Source: Dyadobacter luteus (GTDB taxonomy: Bacteria; Bacteroidota; Bacteroidia; Cytophagales; Spirosomataceae). From it: a stretch of 64,000 nt of DNA. Shown here piece after piece: positions 52,763-61,907 of this stretch. The DNA is taken from positions 248,001 through 312,000 of the forward strand of contig NZ_QNUL01000002.1 in NCBI RefSeq assembly GCF_003383615.1, written 5' to 3'. The translations under genes were made by a program, and so were the position numbers. Position 1 is the first letter of the stretch. Each line of letters opens with the position of its first letter. Below the pieces are notes generated by a model that searched no databases, was not told where the DNA came from, and was given only the letters and a program-made list of their open reading frames with translations.

Positions 52763-53599
52763 TTACCTTTTGTCAGATTTTCTGTACTCAGAAGGGAGCC
52801 GGCCCGTTTGTTTTTTGAAGATTCTCGTAAAGTGGCTCTGATCTGAAAAGCCGGTCAGGTAAGCAATTTCGGTCAATGTGTAATTTGTCGATTCAAGCAG
52901 TTGAAGTGACTTATCGATCCGGAGCTTGCGTATGTATTCGCCATAGGACAGATCATCGAAATATTTAGTAAAGGTGCGCGACACATATGCTGGATTCACG
53001 TCAATGCTTTCTGCAAGCTCGGTCAGACTTAAGGCCAGATTCATATCAATCTGGTCCTGAATCATAGATTTGAGCTCCTTGACCCACCGGGGTGCTTTCT
53101 TTTGACCTTTTTTGTTGATGTAGGTATGCAATACGGACAGTAACAGCTGCTCTGTAGGGCTTTGTGTATGCCTGACAGACTGAAGGTGTTTTGCCCAGGA
53201 GTACAAAGCGTCGTATATTACAAATCCCTGTTGCAGGAGTTGCTGATCATCTTTAATATTGAAAGCCAGGCCGGAAGATATCGCCCAGAGTCCTGCAGAC
53301 TGCGAAGTAACCGAATGATCATCCGTATCAGCTCCTCTGACAATGGGAGCCATCACCAGCAGTGCAGGATCCTGCAGATTGTGTCTTTTGATAAAGTAGT
53401 CGAATGTGCATTGGTCCTGATAATGGGTATACTCTACGCCCGGCACGTCGAAAGCAACAGCATCTAACCGGGCAGCGGCAGAGACTACTTGCGACTCCTC
53501 GACAAAATAGAACACAGCGTCCGGGTCTACAAAACGTTTAATAAGCCATGGGCATGCCAACCGGTCAATTTTGGGTCTCTCGCGGGTTATCCAGTTCAT
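52763..53599 (-). CDS. ChrB-domain / AraC-type DNA-binding fusion regulator
   Basis: A 278-residue protein in two parts. Residues 1 to about 135 match the chromate-resistance ChrB C-terminal domain: KIDRLACPWLIKRFVDPDAV, FDVPGVEYTHYQDQCTFDYF and LVMAPIVRGADTDDH. Residues about 175-278 form an AraC helix-turn-helix pair: LTELAESIDVNPAYVSRTFT and LTEIAYLTGFSDQSHFTRIF, then GRLPSEYR. In proteobacteria ChrB carries its own winged-helix N-terminus. Here an AraC output replaces it. It should sense chromate and control the downstream secreted protein and chrA. Confidence 0.9.
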   Translation of the reverse strand: MNWITRERPKIDRLACPWLIKRFVDPDAVFYFVEESQVVSAAARLDAVAFDVPGVEYTHYQDQCTFDYFIKRHNLQDPALLVMAPIVRGADTDDHSVTSQSAGLWAISSGLAFNIKDDQQLLQQGFVIYDALYSWAKHLQSVRHTQSPTEQLLLSVLHTYINKKGQKKAPRWVKELKSMIQDQIDMNLALSLTELAESIDVNPAYVSRTFTKYFDDLSYGEYIRKLRIDKSLQLLESTNYTLTEIAYLTGFSDQSHFTRIFKKQTGRLPSEYRKSDKR

Positions 53600-54151
53600 T
53601 CGTCATCAGTTTTTTGTAAATTACTGACAATTTTTTTGAAGGATAATGACTTGTGATTGGATTATGCTCAATTGAAACAGTCGAATTTATTGAGAATTTG
53701 GCGTGAGGATAATTCCGAAACTGATCCTTACCATATGAAAGCCCTACACAGAAGCAAGTTAAAAATAACAAACTAAGAGAGCTGACTAATCCAGCCAGCT
53801 CTCTTTCGTTGATTCTTAGTCGACTATTCTGCTCTTGCTTATTGGTTAACCTAGGCCTCGGCGAGTTTGGTCAGCAGGTTGGATAATACGATACTTCTGA
53901 CCACTCAATTCCGATGCAAAATGACGATCTACAACAGCTCCTGTACTTTTTGTTAACTTTCAGAGAACAAGAATGACATCATGGTCATATTACTCCGAAA
54001 TAGAATTGTTAGTCTAAACCCAATTACGGTGGTCAACAAATAGTTAATCGAACCAGAACTGGGAAACATTACATTTCAGGCAGGTTATATTTCGGGCGTC
54101 TGGTCGTGGCACTTTTCTGAAGCTGTGCGGCTGTATGGAATTTGAAAAAAT
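53600..54151. other. Intergenic stretch between the chromate module and the second SusCD locus
   Basis: About 550 bases with no convincing gene. Part is open on the minus strand upstream of the ChrB-AraC gene (53565-53771) but has poor protein character. It contains the terminator at 53775-53805. The promoter of the chromate module should lie just above 53600. Confidence 0.5.
53775..53805 (-). terminator. Probable terminator of the second SusCD operon
   Basis: A perfect 10-pair inverted repeat: aagagagctg (53775-53784) and cagctctctt (53796-53805), with an 11-base loop. Read on the minus strand it is followed by a T-rich run (agtttgttattttt). It lies about 350 bases downstream of the last DoxX-like gene and upstream of the ChrB-AraC gene on the same strand. 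Confidence 0.65.
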
Positions 54152-55663
54152 CTAAAAAACGCGAACCTGTGATTGGCGTCCCTCTGCGAGTGGATAGATT
54201 TTTTCTACTTTTTTGAGTACAACTTGCACTGAATCCCTGTACTGATTTACACCTTTCAGAAGTATCCTGTCGCCATGGAAACTATAATGTAGTACCTGGC
54301 GCTCATCCTGATGGTTTTTATTCTTGTTTTGCAAGTATAATATCTGTTTAGTGGTATCGACATGATAAAAAAAGTAGCTGCGGTCACCGGCCATTCCTCC
54401 AACTTCCCAACGGGTTACGCCCAGGTCCCGGTTTTGTTGTTGTTTAAATAGCTGATCCGAATCCTGAGTATTGACCTGATTCAGATTTGTATTCTTTTTA
54501 TCACCTTTTACACGCAAAGGAGAGTAGCCAATCATGCGGTCAACAAACGCAGTCCTGTTGGTTCTGAAGCTGAGGGTAGACCAGTCTTCAAATATGGCAT
54601 CCTGCCAGCGGACCGAATCTGACGGACTGTAGGGCAGCGATTTTCCATTAAGGGCAAAGTTTTCAACATTGTAGTAGCCTTTCAGACCTGGTGCTGCTTG
54701 TGTTGAAGGTATATTGTAATTGTTTCCATTGAAAAATCCGTAGCCCCACATAAATGCTGTCAGAGGAACAAATATAAAAATACCAACAGCTTTAACCGCT
54801 AATTTTAGTCTGTTTTGGCTAGTGTTATAGGAAGGGTAAAAGCGGCTGAGTCTAACGTCTTTTTCTTTTACAAGCAAGGTGTAGATCTGACCGAAATCGC
54901 TTGCTACTACAAACAGTCCAAGCAGTGTAAAATAAGCAGCCGGCACGGCAACACCCGCATCGTAAGCATGGTTTGCCAGCACGATGTTGAAGCATACAAC
55001 CGCTGCAAGTGCCCCGCCCAAAGAGGCTGTTTTACGGTGAAGCAGCAAAAGTCCCGGAATGATTTCAGCAAATCCTAAAAAAACGGTGTAACCAAATGAC
55101 ACACCGACATGGGACCAGTAAAGCTTCTTTTCAGCCATGTCAATAAACGGTGTGTTTAACATGCCAAGGGTCGGATAGACCATCTGCATTGGAAATGCTT
55201 TTTTCATTCCCCAGCCGACCATTCCGAATGCAAGCCTGTACCTGACCAGAACACTGACCCAGTAGTAAGCACGACGGTAATTTGTAGATCGCTTGTCAAA
55301 CACTGTCCAAATCAGTCCAAGCACCACAGACACACCTAAAAGCAAAATTAGGTTAATGTAATTAAGAAATCCGAAAACACCTTCCTCCGTTTCTATCAGA
55401 TATAACTGCGGAGGCCAGAAAGCAACCACATGCTGAAAGTCGTGATAGGTGATTTTAGAGAACTCCAGATTCCATAAATGCGTATAAAAGTTACTGTATG
55501 AAGGGATGCAAAGGAAAACGAAGTATGTACCCAAAATTCTGAAAAGGAGTTTTTGTCGGCTTGTCCAGATTTTGTTTTTCTCTGTTTTACTCTCAGCGTT
55601 TTGATCATCACGTGCGTTCGATGCCAGAGGCTGATGCAGTTTAATGGCTGTGTTATTGCTCAT
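54152..55663 (-). CDS. Large DoxX-like membrane protein of the second SusCD locus (B)
   Basis: A 503-residue protein. A soluble N-terminal about 40 residues precede six or so transmembrane segments (about 40-300). DoxX-type features are VLVRYRLAFGMVGWGMKKAF (the family's RFxLGxxxxxxGxxKxF pattern) and FLGFAEIIPGLLLLHRKTAS. The C-terminal about 190 residues are a soluble beta-rich domain (GYYNVENFALNGKSLPYSPS, RWQDAIFEDWSTLSFRTNR) that probably faces the periplasm. It is paralogous to the protein encoded upstream, with conserved WQD..FE.WST. DoxX proteins are linked to quinones and thiol redox, but the role here is unknown. Confidence 0.8.
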   Translation of the reverse strand: MSNNTAIKLHQPLASNARDDQNAESKTEKNKIWTSRQKLLFRILGTYFVFLCIPSYSNFYTHLWNLEFSKITYHDFQHVVAFWPPQLYLIETEEGVFGFLNYINLILLLGVSVVLGLIWTVFDKRSTNYRRAYYWVSVLVRYRLAFGMVGWGMKKAFPMQMVYPTLGMLNTPFIDMAEKKLYWSHVGVSFGYTVFLGFAEIIPGLLLLHRKTASLGGALAAVVCFNIVLANHAYDAGVAVPAAYFTLLGLFVVASDFGQIYTLLVKEKDVRLSRFYPSYNTSQNRLKLAVKAVGIFIFVPLTAFMWGYGFFNGNNYNIPSTQAAPGLKGYYNVENFALNGKSLPYSPSDSVRWQDAIFEDWSTLSFRTNRTAFVDRMIGYSPLRVKGDKKNTNLNQVNTQDSDQLFKQQQNRDLGVTRWEVGGMAGDRSYFFYHVDTTKQILYLQNKNKNHQDERQVLHYSFHGDRILLKGVNQYRDSVQVVLKKVEKIYPLAEGRQSQVRVF

Positions 55664-55674
55664 ATTGGTTGGTT

Positions 55675-57087
55675 TTAAAGCTTGGCTGCACGCCGGCGGC
55701 CTTCGTACATCATGAATTTTCTGTCCTGACGTTCCAAAACGGCATGAATCCTGTTACCTGCCTGGTCGGTTCCTGAAAGTTCAATGTAGCGGTCGGTCGG
55801 TCGTTTAATCGCCAGTTTGAATGTTTCGTTTCGGTGATTTCGATTTTTGTTTGTCAGCAGCAGCGTATCTGCTGTAGCGTTGAGCTCATAGTGGTAGAAA
55901 TGTCTGCCGGAAAGCCCCGCAAATTCGTAGTTGCGGTCAATATCTTTCAGCTGTAGTTTTTCTGCCGAGCTTCTGTCAATGATAACCGGCCTGTTTTGTT
56001 TGACGCTGATCGTAGACCACTGCTCAAAAACAACGTCCTGCCAGCGGCGGGTGTCAGATTTAGAGTGAGGGATCGTGTCATTGTTGAAGACAAAGTGCTT
56101 TACCTCATAGAGACCAAAGCTATTCTTTAATCCTTGCTGACTTGGATACTTATACGGGCCATTCGCCTGACTGCTTGCCGCTGAGACAAGTAGTAGTAAT
56201 GTGAATACCGCGATACTTATTTTCGCGGCCGATCTGAGCTTGGTTAAACTGCTTGCCGAATAGTCAGCGACGAGCCTGTTGGCTAGCGCTTTTTTCTCCA
56301 GTATCAGTAGCTGATAAAGTCTGACTACATCAAACGAAAACAAGAAAACAGCCATCAATACAATCAATGTGCTGAGCGAAAGCTCACCGGCATCATAGAA
56401 ACCATTTACAGCAGCTACATTGCCTAAAAAGCCAATCACAAGGCCAGCACCCATGGTTGTAGTTCTGCGGTTGAGTATCAGCAGACCAGCCAGAATTTCA
56501 ACTGATCCAAGAAAAGAAGAGTACAAAGGAGAAATAGCCGTTGTCTGATAATATATTTTCCACGGGTATAAGTCTCCGTAGTTGGTCATCAGACTGCTCA
56601 GCGAAGGATAAGGAATTTGTAGTCGGAATAGCTGATACACACCATAAGCGATCAAAACCAAAGCAAGCCGGTAACGTACTATTGTTTTGGTCCATTCGAG
56701 CTCTGCAATCAGGTTCTGACGTTTTTTGTCGGTCAGGCTCCAAACAAGGGTCAATACCACCGATACGAATACAATTATTGCCCAGTTTGCAAAGCTGGCT
56801 GCGCCAAGCACCGGGTTGCCATGCTGATCGCTGAGCGGAACCCATTCCGGCTGATAACGAGCGAGGCTGAGCAGATGGTAAAAATGGAAATCTAAACTCA
56901 GCAAACTGCGGTAAAATTTCCAGTCAAGCGGAAAGATGAACAGTGTAAAAAAAACGGTTAAAAATCTGGTGGCAACAAGCTGCCAGTAGCCCCAGGATAT
57001 GTTAAGTGAGCCCCCCTGATAAGGCTTCTCTAAAAACTGTCTCACAGCTGCAGTAAATGAGACAATTTTTGTCTTAGGATCGGACAT
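55675..57087 (-). CDS. Large DoxX-like membrane protein of the second SusCD locus (A)
   Basis: A 470-residue protein from the ATG at 57087. The open frame extends 20 codons further but would overlap susD. Its layout equals that of its neighbour: transmembrane helices from about 55 to 310 with KTIVRYRLALVLIAYGVYQL and LGSVEILAGLLILNRRTTTM, then a soluble C-terminal domain with YEVKHFVFNNDTIPHSKSD and RRWQDVVFEQWSTISVKQNR. It starts 14 bases after the SusD stop and ends 11 bases before its paralogue. The two paralogues may form a heteromeric inner-membrane complex. Confidence 0.8.
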   Translation of the reverse strand: MSDPKTKIVSFTAAVRQFLEKPYQGGSLNISWGYWQLVATRFLTVFFTLFIFPLDWKFYRSLLSLDFHFYHLLSLARYQPEWVPLSDQHGNPVLGAASFANWAIIVFVSVVLTLVWSLTDKKRQNLIAELEWTKTIVRYRLALVLIAYGVYQLFRLQIPYPSLSSLMTNYGDLYPWKIYYQTTAISPLYSSFLGSVEILAGLLILNRRTTTMGAGLVIGFLGNVAAVNGFYDAGELSLSTLIVLMAVFLFSFDVVRLYQLLILEKKALANRLVADYSASSLTKLRSAAKISIAVFTLLLLVSAASSQANGPYKYPSQQGLKNSFGLYEVKHFVFNNDTIPHSKSDTRRWQDVVFEQWSTISVKQNRPVIIDRSSAEKLQLKDIDRNYEFAGLSGRHFYHYELNATADTLLLTNKNRNHRNETFKLAIKRPTDRYIELSGTDQAGNRIHAVLERQDRKFMMYEGRRRAAKL

Positions 57088-57100
57088 AGTTCTGAAGCGT

Positions 57101-58504
57101 TTAGTAGCCGGGATTTTGTTGTAGCTTATCGAGTATAACTTCATCAATAGGTATTGGAAAAAGATTCAGATGGGGCTGAATTTTCAGATTTGGCTTCAGC
57201 TGCTCTATTTTTTCCTTTAACTTACCTGTTCTGCTCAAGTCAAAATACCTGTGCGCTTCCCAGAGAAATTCTAAGCGGCGCTCTTCCAGTACGGCTGCCA
57301 GCACTTCGGTGTCATTGTTCAGCGAGAGGTTGCCCAGACCAGCCCTGTTTCTGATCAAGTTTAGATCAAGAAGTGCCTTGGGCAGGTTGCCCAGCTGTGC
57401 AAGGGCTTCTGACCTGATCAGATAAAGCTCTGCTATTCTGATCACATATGAGGGGTCGGTTGCAGGACTGCGATAGTACAGAGCTCCGGCATATTGCGTG
57501 GTTCCTGCTTGGGTTGCGCTATCCAGCAAGGCTCTTCTGTGGCCGCCTGTGCCTGGGTTTCGCAGTGTCGCTACCAGATTATCCGAAGGACGGTAACGAT
57601 ATTCTCCCCCTCGGGACAGCAGACTCATGCGGGTGCGGAGCGCTGATGGATTTTGAGCAGAAAAAGCAATTTCAAGTATGGATTCCTGTGTTTGTACAAC
57701 TCCGGCTGAAAACCAGGAATTAAATGGAGCAACCAGCCTGAAATGATTGTTAAGGGCAATGACCTTATCCGCATAATTTACCGCCTGAGTCCAGTTTTTG
57801 TTATACAAATAAAACCGGGCCTTCAAAGCCCATACGGTATAACGTGTAGCACGAACCCTGTTCAACTGCTCAGGTAAGAGCTGCTCTGCAAGATCCAGAT
57901 CTTCGAGTACCTGTTTATAGGTTTGTTCCAGCGTTGCCCTGGGGATGCCCGTATCCTGACTTAAATCAGAAGTTGGTTTAAGTTTAAGCGGAACTCCGCC
58001 CCAGCCTCTTGCCAGGTCAAAGTAGGCCAGCCCGCGGAGAAAATGTGCCTCTCCCAGCGCTGCATTACGTTGGGCATCAGTCAAATTTACGTCGGTAATC
58101 TGGGGAGCTTTTTCAATGATGTGATTTACCAGATTGATCGTGGCATAAATAGCAGCCCAGCTGCCAGCAAAGGCTCCATCATCTGCACGGAAGTTCAAAT
58201 CCGAAACATTATTGAAAACATTGTAGATCACATCCCCACTGGGAATAAAACCCAGATTGACATACCCTTCTCCATAATAACCTGCGTTTCCCAGACGCCT
58301 GTAAGCCCCTCGCACCGCCGTATTCAACGATGTTTTGTCTACGATGGCAAGCTCTTCTGAAATGGTTTCTTTGGGTGCTATTTCAAGAAATTCACCGCAG
58401 GAAGCAAGCAATACGAGCCCCAGGCCAAGTGTAGTCATTACAGCTACTTTTTTGGCTGCAGGTTTAAAGCGTTTAATTGTATTGAGATCTAAAATGCGTT
58501 TCAT
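57101..58504 (-). CDS. RagB/SusD-family outer-membrane lipoprotein
   Basis: A 467-residue lipoprotein with the lipobox LASC near residue 35 (an unusually long, basic N-region precedes it). SusD features are GEAHFLRGLAYFDLARGWGG, VPLKLKPTSD, and the C-terminal LEERRLEFLWEAHRYFDLSR and LFPIPIDEV. It is slightly shorter than the first SusD in this window. It lies 3 bases after its SusC partner, so the two are tightly coupled. Confidence 0.94.
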   Translation of the reverse strand: MKRILDLNTIKRFKPAAKKVAVMTTLGLGLVLLASCGEFLEIAPKETISEELAIVDKTSLNTAVRGAYRRLGNAGYYGEGYVNLGFIPSGDVIYNVFNNVSDLNFRADDGAFAGSWAAIYATINLVNHIIEKAPQITDVNLTDAQRNAALGEAHFLRGLAYFDLARGWGGVPLKLKPTSDLSQDTGIPRATLEQTYKQVLEDLDLAEQLLPEQLNRVRATRYTVWALKARFYLYNKNWTQAVNYADKVIALNNHFRLVAPFNSWFSAGVVQTQESILEIAFSAQNPSALRTRMSLLSRGGEYRYRPSDNLVATLRNPGTGGHRRALLDSATQAGTTQYAGALYYRSPATDPSYVIRIAELYLIRSEALAQLGNLPKALLDLNLIRNRAGLGNLSLNNDTEVLAAVLEERRLEFLWEAHRYFDLSRTGKLKEKIEQLKPNLKIQPHLNLFPIPIDEVILDKLQQNPGY

Positions 58505-58507
58505 AGA

Positions 58508-61500
58508 CTAGAATGTAAGATTGATGCCAAACTGAACCGTACGAGGGGTGGGAGGGGAAGCAAAATCATAACCTTGTATATTTTGACTTTCTCCCCTTTC
58601 TATTCTTGTTTCAGGATCGGCGCCTGAATAGCGTGTCCATAACCACAGATTTGTCCCCACAAAGTATAATCTGGTTTTAGGTAACTTCAATCGTGAAGTT
58701 GCTGATTGTGGCAGCGTGTAACCGAGGCTGAAAGAGCGGAGGCGGACAAAGGAAGCATCTTCGAAGAATCTGCTAAGCTCCTGGGTATTGTAGTTTTTCA
58801 GTGCAAGGCGGGGTACATCTGTGACATCTCCCGGCTTTTGCCACCTGTCAAGCTGGCTTGCAAATAAAACCCTGTTGCCATCCAGGCGTCCTCCCTGCTC
58901 CCCAAGCGCTCTGTTATGATTCCAAAGGTGGTTGCCAAAAGAATACGTAAACAAAATATTAGCATCAAAATTACCGAAAGTGAAATTGTTTGTCAGCCCG
59001 CCAAAGAAGTCAGGCCACGCATCTCCAACGACCTTCCTGTCATCTGCCGTGATACGGCCATCCTTGTTGACGTCTTCGATGATCAGATCTCCTGTCTGAG
59101 GATCTACACCATGCGATTTATAAAGCCAGTAGGAATAGAGAGATACCCCCTGTTCGATCCTTATAAATTGCCTGTCTTCAAATGACATCGGGTAAGGGAG
59201 TACCTCAATGCGGTTGACGTTACGGGAGATGTTGAAGGAAGTCGACCATTTAAAACGTTCCCTGCGTATGTTCTCTGAATTAACAGAGAGTTCCAGACCA
59301 CGGTTACTAATCTCGCCAAAATTGGAGAGGTAAGATCTAAAGCCGGTGTAGTTGGGCACCGCGATTTCCAGCAGAGCGTCAGAGGTGTACTTACGATAAA
59401 GATTAATTTCAGCCGAGAGGCGATCCTTGAAGAGTCCCAGGTCTATACCCAGATTGAACTGACTGGTTTTTTCCCAACGCAGATCAGGGTTGGCCAATTG
59501 GAATGGCGCAGTACCGGGTAGCTCGGCTGTGCCTGCGTCAGGATAGCCCAGACCTGCAGTCCACAATCCCCTGAATGCGAAGTCGCTGATGCCGTTTTGG
59601 TTGCCGGCAACCCCATAATTAAGTCTGAGCTTTAAGTTGCTTATGACAGGGTTTTGGGCCAGAAAGCTTTCCTGACTTATTCTCCATGCGGCCCCGATAG
59701 CAGGGAAATAACCCCAGCGGTTCTTGGGACTAAATTTGGAAGCGCCGTCCGCCCGTACAGTTGCTTCGAAAAAGTACTTTCTTTTGAAATTGTATTCAAG
59801 TCTGGAAAATACAGATGCAAGGCTATTTTTGCCCCAGGATTCTCTGACAGTCTGATTGGAGGCAGCAGAAATCAGCTTGAAAGAGTTATTGGGAAAGTTG
59901 GTTCCTCTTGAAGTAGTATTGGACGTTGTACTGCCCTGCAAGTGAGTTCCTACCATCAAGGCGAACCTATGGTTGGTTCCAAGTGAGGTAGTGTAGCGCA
60001 ACGTCTGTTCGTTGACCCAATAATTGGACTGTGTAAAGCCGGTGATCGCCTCGCCGTTGTTGGCGATACCTCTCAACAGGTTGGTATTCCAATATTCATT
60101 TTCCTCATAGATATTGTAATCAAGACTAAAACTGGTGCGGAATTTCAGGTTTCTCAGAATGTCGGCTTCTGCGTATAGAATTCCGATGTAATGATTGCTG
60201 AGCGCCGTTGCGTCGCTCTCGGTGGTCAACGAGTGAATATTGTCAAAGTTGACCCAGCGAAGCGGCTTGCCGGCCTGATCAAAGATAGGGAGGTAGGTGG
60301 GAATATCCACACTCGCCTGATAAAGCGCCCCTGTTCCACCGCTCCCTACTGCCCGTCCTATTGTTCTTAAAGACCGGGAAAGTGTGTTGCTGGTACCAAT
60401 TGTGAGCCAATGATTGATTCGCTGATCAATATTGACCTTAAAACTGGTTCTGCTGAAACCCATAGGTTTCCAGATACCCTGCTGTGATGAATGACCGAAT
60501 CCTAGATAATAACTTGTATTGGCAGTTCCACCACGTAAAGAGGCGTCGTAATTCTGGTAACGTGCAGTGCGGTTGAGTATTGCCTGGCGATCAAACGTGG
60601 GCTGATCCTGCGGAAGTCCCCTTGTTTCGGCAGTGAAAACGGGAGGAAGTTTTTCGTTTGCACGGTACTCTTCCACCAGCATGGCATGTTGTAGTCCTGT
60701 GGTAAGGTCCCATTTTTTAGGCGCCCAGCCCCAGCCCTGTGACGTACTTAGCTCCACGGTTGGCTTTTGCTCAAATTTACCTCTTTTGGTAGTGATAATA
60801 ATTACTCCGTTTGCTCCCCGTGATCCGTAGATAGCAATGGCTGTAGCGTCTTTGAGGACCTCGATGTTTTCAATATCGTTTGGATTCAGGTCGGCCAGCG
60901 GAGAGGTGGTTCTGTCCGCATCCACACTCTGAAGGGAATTATTGTTGACGAAAACACCATCAATAATATACAAAGGGTCATTGCTGGAATTAATTGATGT
61001 GGCGCCTCTCACCCTGATGAATGTATTTGAACCAGGAATCCCCGTGCCGCCGTTTATCTGAACACCCGCAATGCTTCCCTGTAACTGTGTGTCGAAGCTT
61101 GCTTCAGGTATAGTCTTTACATTTTCAGGATTCACTTTCGCTACCGAACCGACCAGATCAGCTTTCCGTTGCTCACCGTAACCGACTATGATAAGTTCTT
61201 CAAGTTTGTTGGAAGAAGGTCGCAGCTGTACGTTCACCTCTGTTCGTGCGGAGATGATTTCTTCGGTGGATTCATAGCCCAAAAATGAAAAAACCAAAAT
61301 TGATTTGGATGAAACTGCTGAAAGCGAATAATGACCTTCCTTATCAGTAATAGTGCCCACTAAGGTTCCCTTGATCTGAATATTTACACCGGGTATTCCC
61401 TCTTTGTTTTCATCGGTAACTCTGCCCTGTATACGTATATCATTATTTTGCTCCGGACCCGGTTTTGCTTCAGCAGCAGCTGAGGTTTTTGCTCTTTCAA

Positions 61501-61816
61501 TGATCACACTTTTTCCTACATAAGCATATGTTAATCCGTGTGGTTTAAGGATAATGTCGAGCACTTCAGACAAAGTTTGATTTTTGACTTGCAGATCAAT
61601 AAGTTTACCTGCTGAGTTGCCCAACACACTTTGGGTAAATCCTATCTTAACGCCTGAGGACTCTGAAAGCTTGATCAAGGCTGAAGTGAGCGGTTCATTT
61701 TTGAACGAGATTGTAATCTTATTCTCGAAGGCTCCCTGTGAAAGGGCTGGTAAAAACAGAAGCAAAAGCCAGCCGAAAAGCAGCTTCTTATACTTTTTGT
61801 ACATGTTCTCAATCAT
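58508..61816 (-). CDS. SusC/RagA-family TonB-linked outer-membrane transporter with STN domain
   Basis: An 1102-residue protein with a signal peptide (LLFGWLLLLFLPALSQGAF). An STN domain (about 33-105) is followed by a carboxypeptidase-like domain (GRVTDENKEGIPGVNIQIKG). The SusC plug has LEELIIVGYGEQRKADLVGS, IYIIDGVF-like PLYIIDGVFVNN and VLKDATAIAIYGSRGANG. The barrel ends TVQFGINLTF. Alternative starts at 61816 or 61804 differ by four residues. The STN domain signals through the FecR protein encoded upstream. The ligand is unknown. Confidence 0.95.
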   Translation of the reverse strand: MIENMYKKYKKLLFGWLLLLFLPALSQGAFENKITISFKNEPLTSALIKLSESSGVKIGFTQSVLGNSAGKLIDLQVKNQTLSEVLDIILKPHGLTYAYVGKSVIIERAKTSAAAEAKPGPEQNNDIRIQGRVTDENKEGIPGVNIQIKGTLVGTITDKEGHYSLSAVSSKSILVFSFLGYESTEEIISARTEVNVQLRPSSNKLEELIIVGYGEQRKADLVGSVAKVNPENVKTIPEASFDTQLQGSIAGVQINGGTGIPGSNTFIRVRGATSINSSNDPLYIIDGVFVNNNSLQSVDADRTTSPLADLNPNDIENIEVLKDATAIAIYGSRGANGVIIITTKRGKFEQKPTVELSTSQGWGWAPKKWDLTTGLQHAMLVEEYRANEKLPPVFTAETRGLPQDQPTFDRQAILNRTARYQNYDASLRGGTANTSYYLGFGHSSQQGIWKPMGFSRTSFKVNIDQRINHWLTIGTSNTLSRSLRTIGRAVGSGGTGALYQASVDIPTYLPIFDQAGKPLRWVNFDNIHSLTTESDATALSNHYIGILYAEADILRNLKFRTSFSLDYNIYEENEYWNTNLLRGIANNGEAITGFTQSNYWVNEQTLRYTTSLGTNHRFALMVGTHLQGSTTSNTTSRGTNFPNNSFKLISAASNQTVRESWGKNSLASVFSRLEYNFKRKYFFEATVRADGASKFSPKNRWGYFPAIGAAWRISQESFLAQNPVISNLKLRLNYGVAGNQNGISDFAFRGLWTAGLGYPDAGTAELPGTAPFQLANPDLRWEKTSQFNLGIDLGLFKDRLSAEINLYRKYTSDALLEIAVPNYTGFRSYLSNFGEISNRGLELSVNSENIRRERFKWSTSFNISRNVNRIEVLPYPMSFEDRQFIRIEQGVSLYSYWLYKSHGVDPQTGDLIIEDVNKDGRITADDRKVVGDAWPDFFGGLTNNFTFGNFDANILFTYSFGNHLWNHNRALGEQGGRLDGNRVLFASQLDRWQKPGDVTDVPRLALKNYNTQELSRFFEDASFVRLRSFSLGYTLPQSATSRLKLPKTRLYFVGTNLWLWTRYSGADPETRIERGESQNIQGYDFASPPTPRTVQFGINLTF

Positions 61817-61907
61817 AGTTTAGTTTAAAAATCAGATATAGTTTTCCTGGTCAGCCCCCTGGAGGCTGCTCAGGATTATGCAATCAAATGATGGGGAGGT
61901 TAGACTG

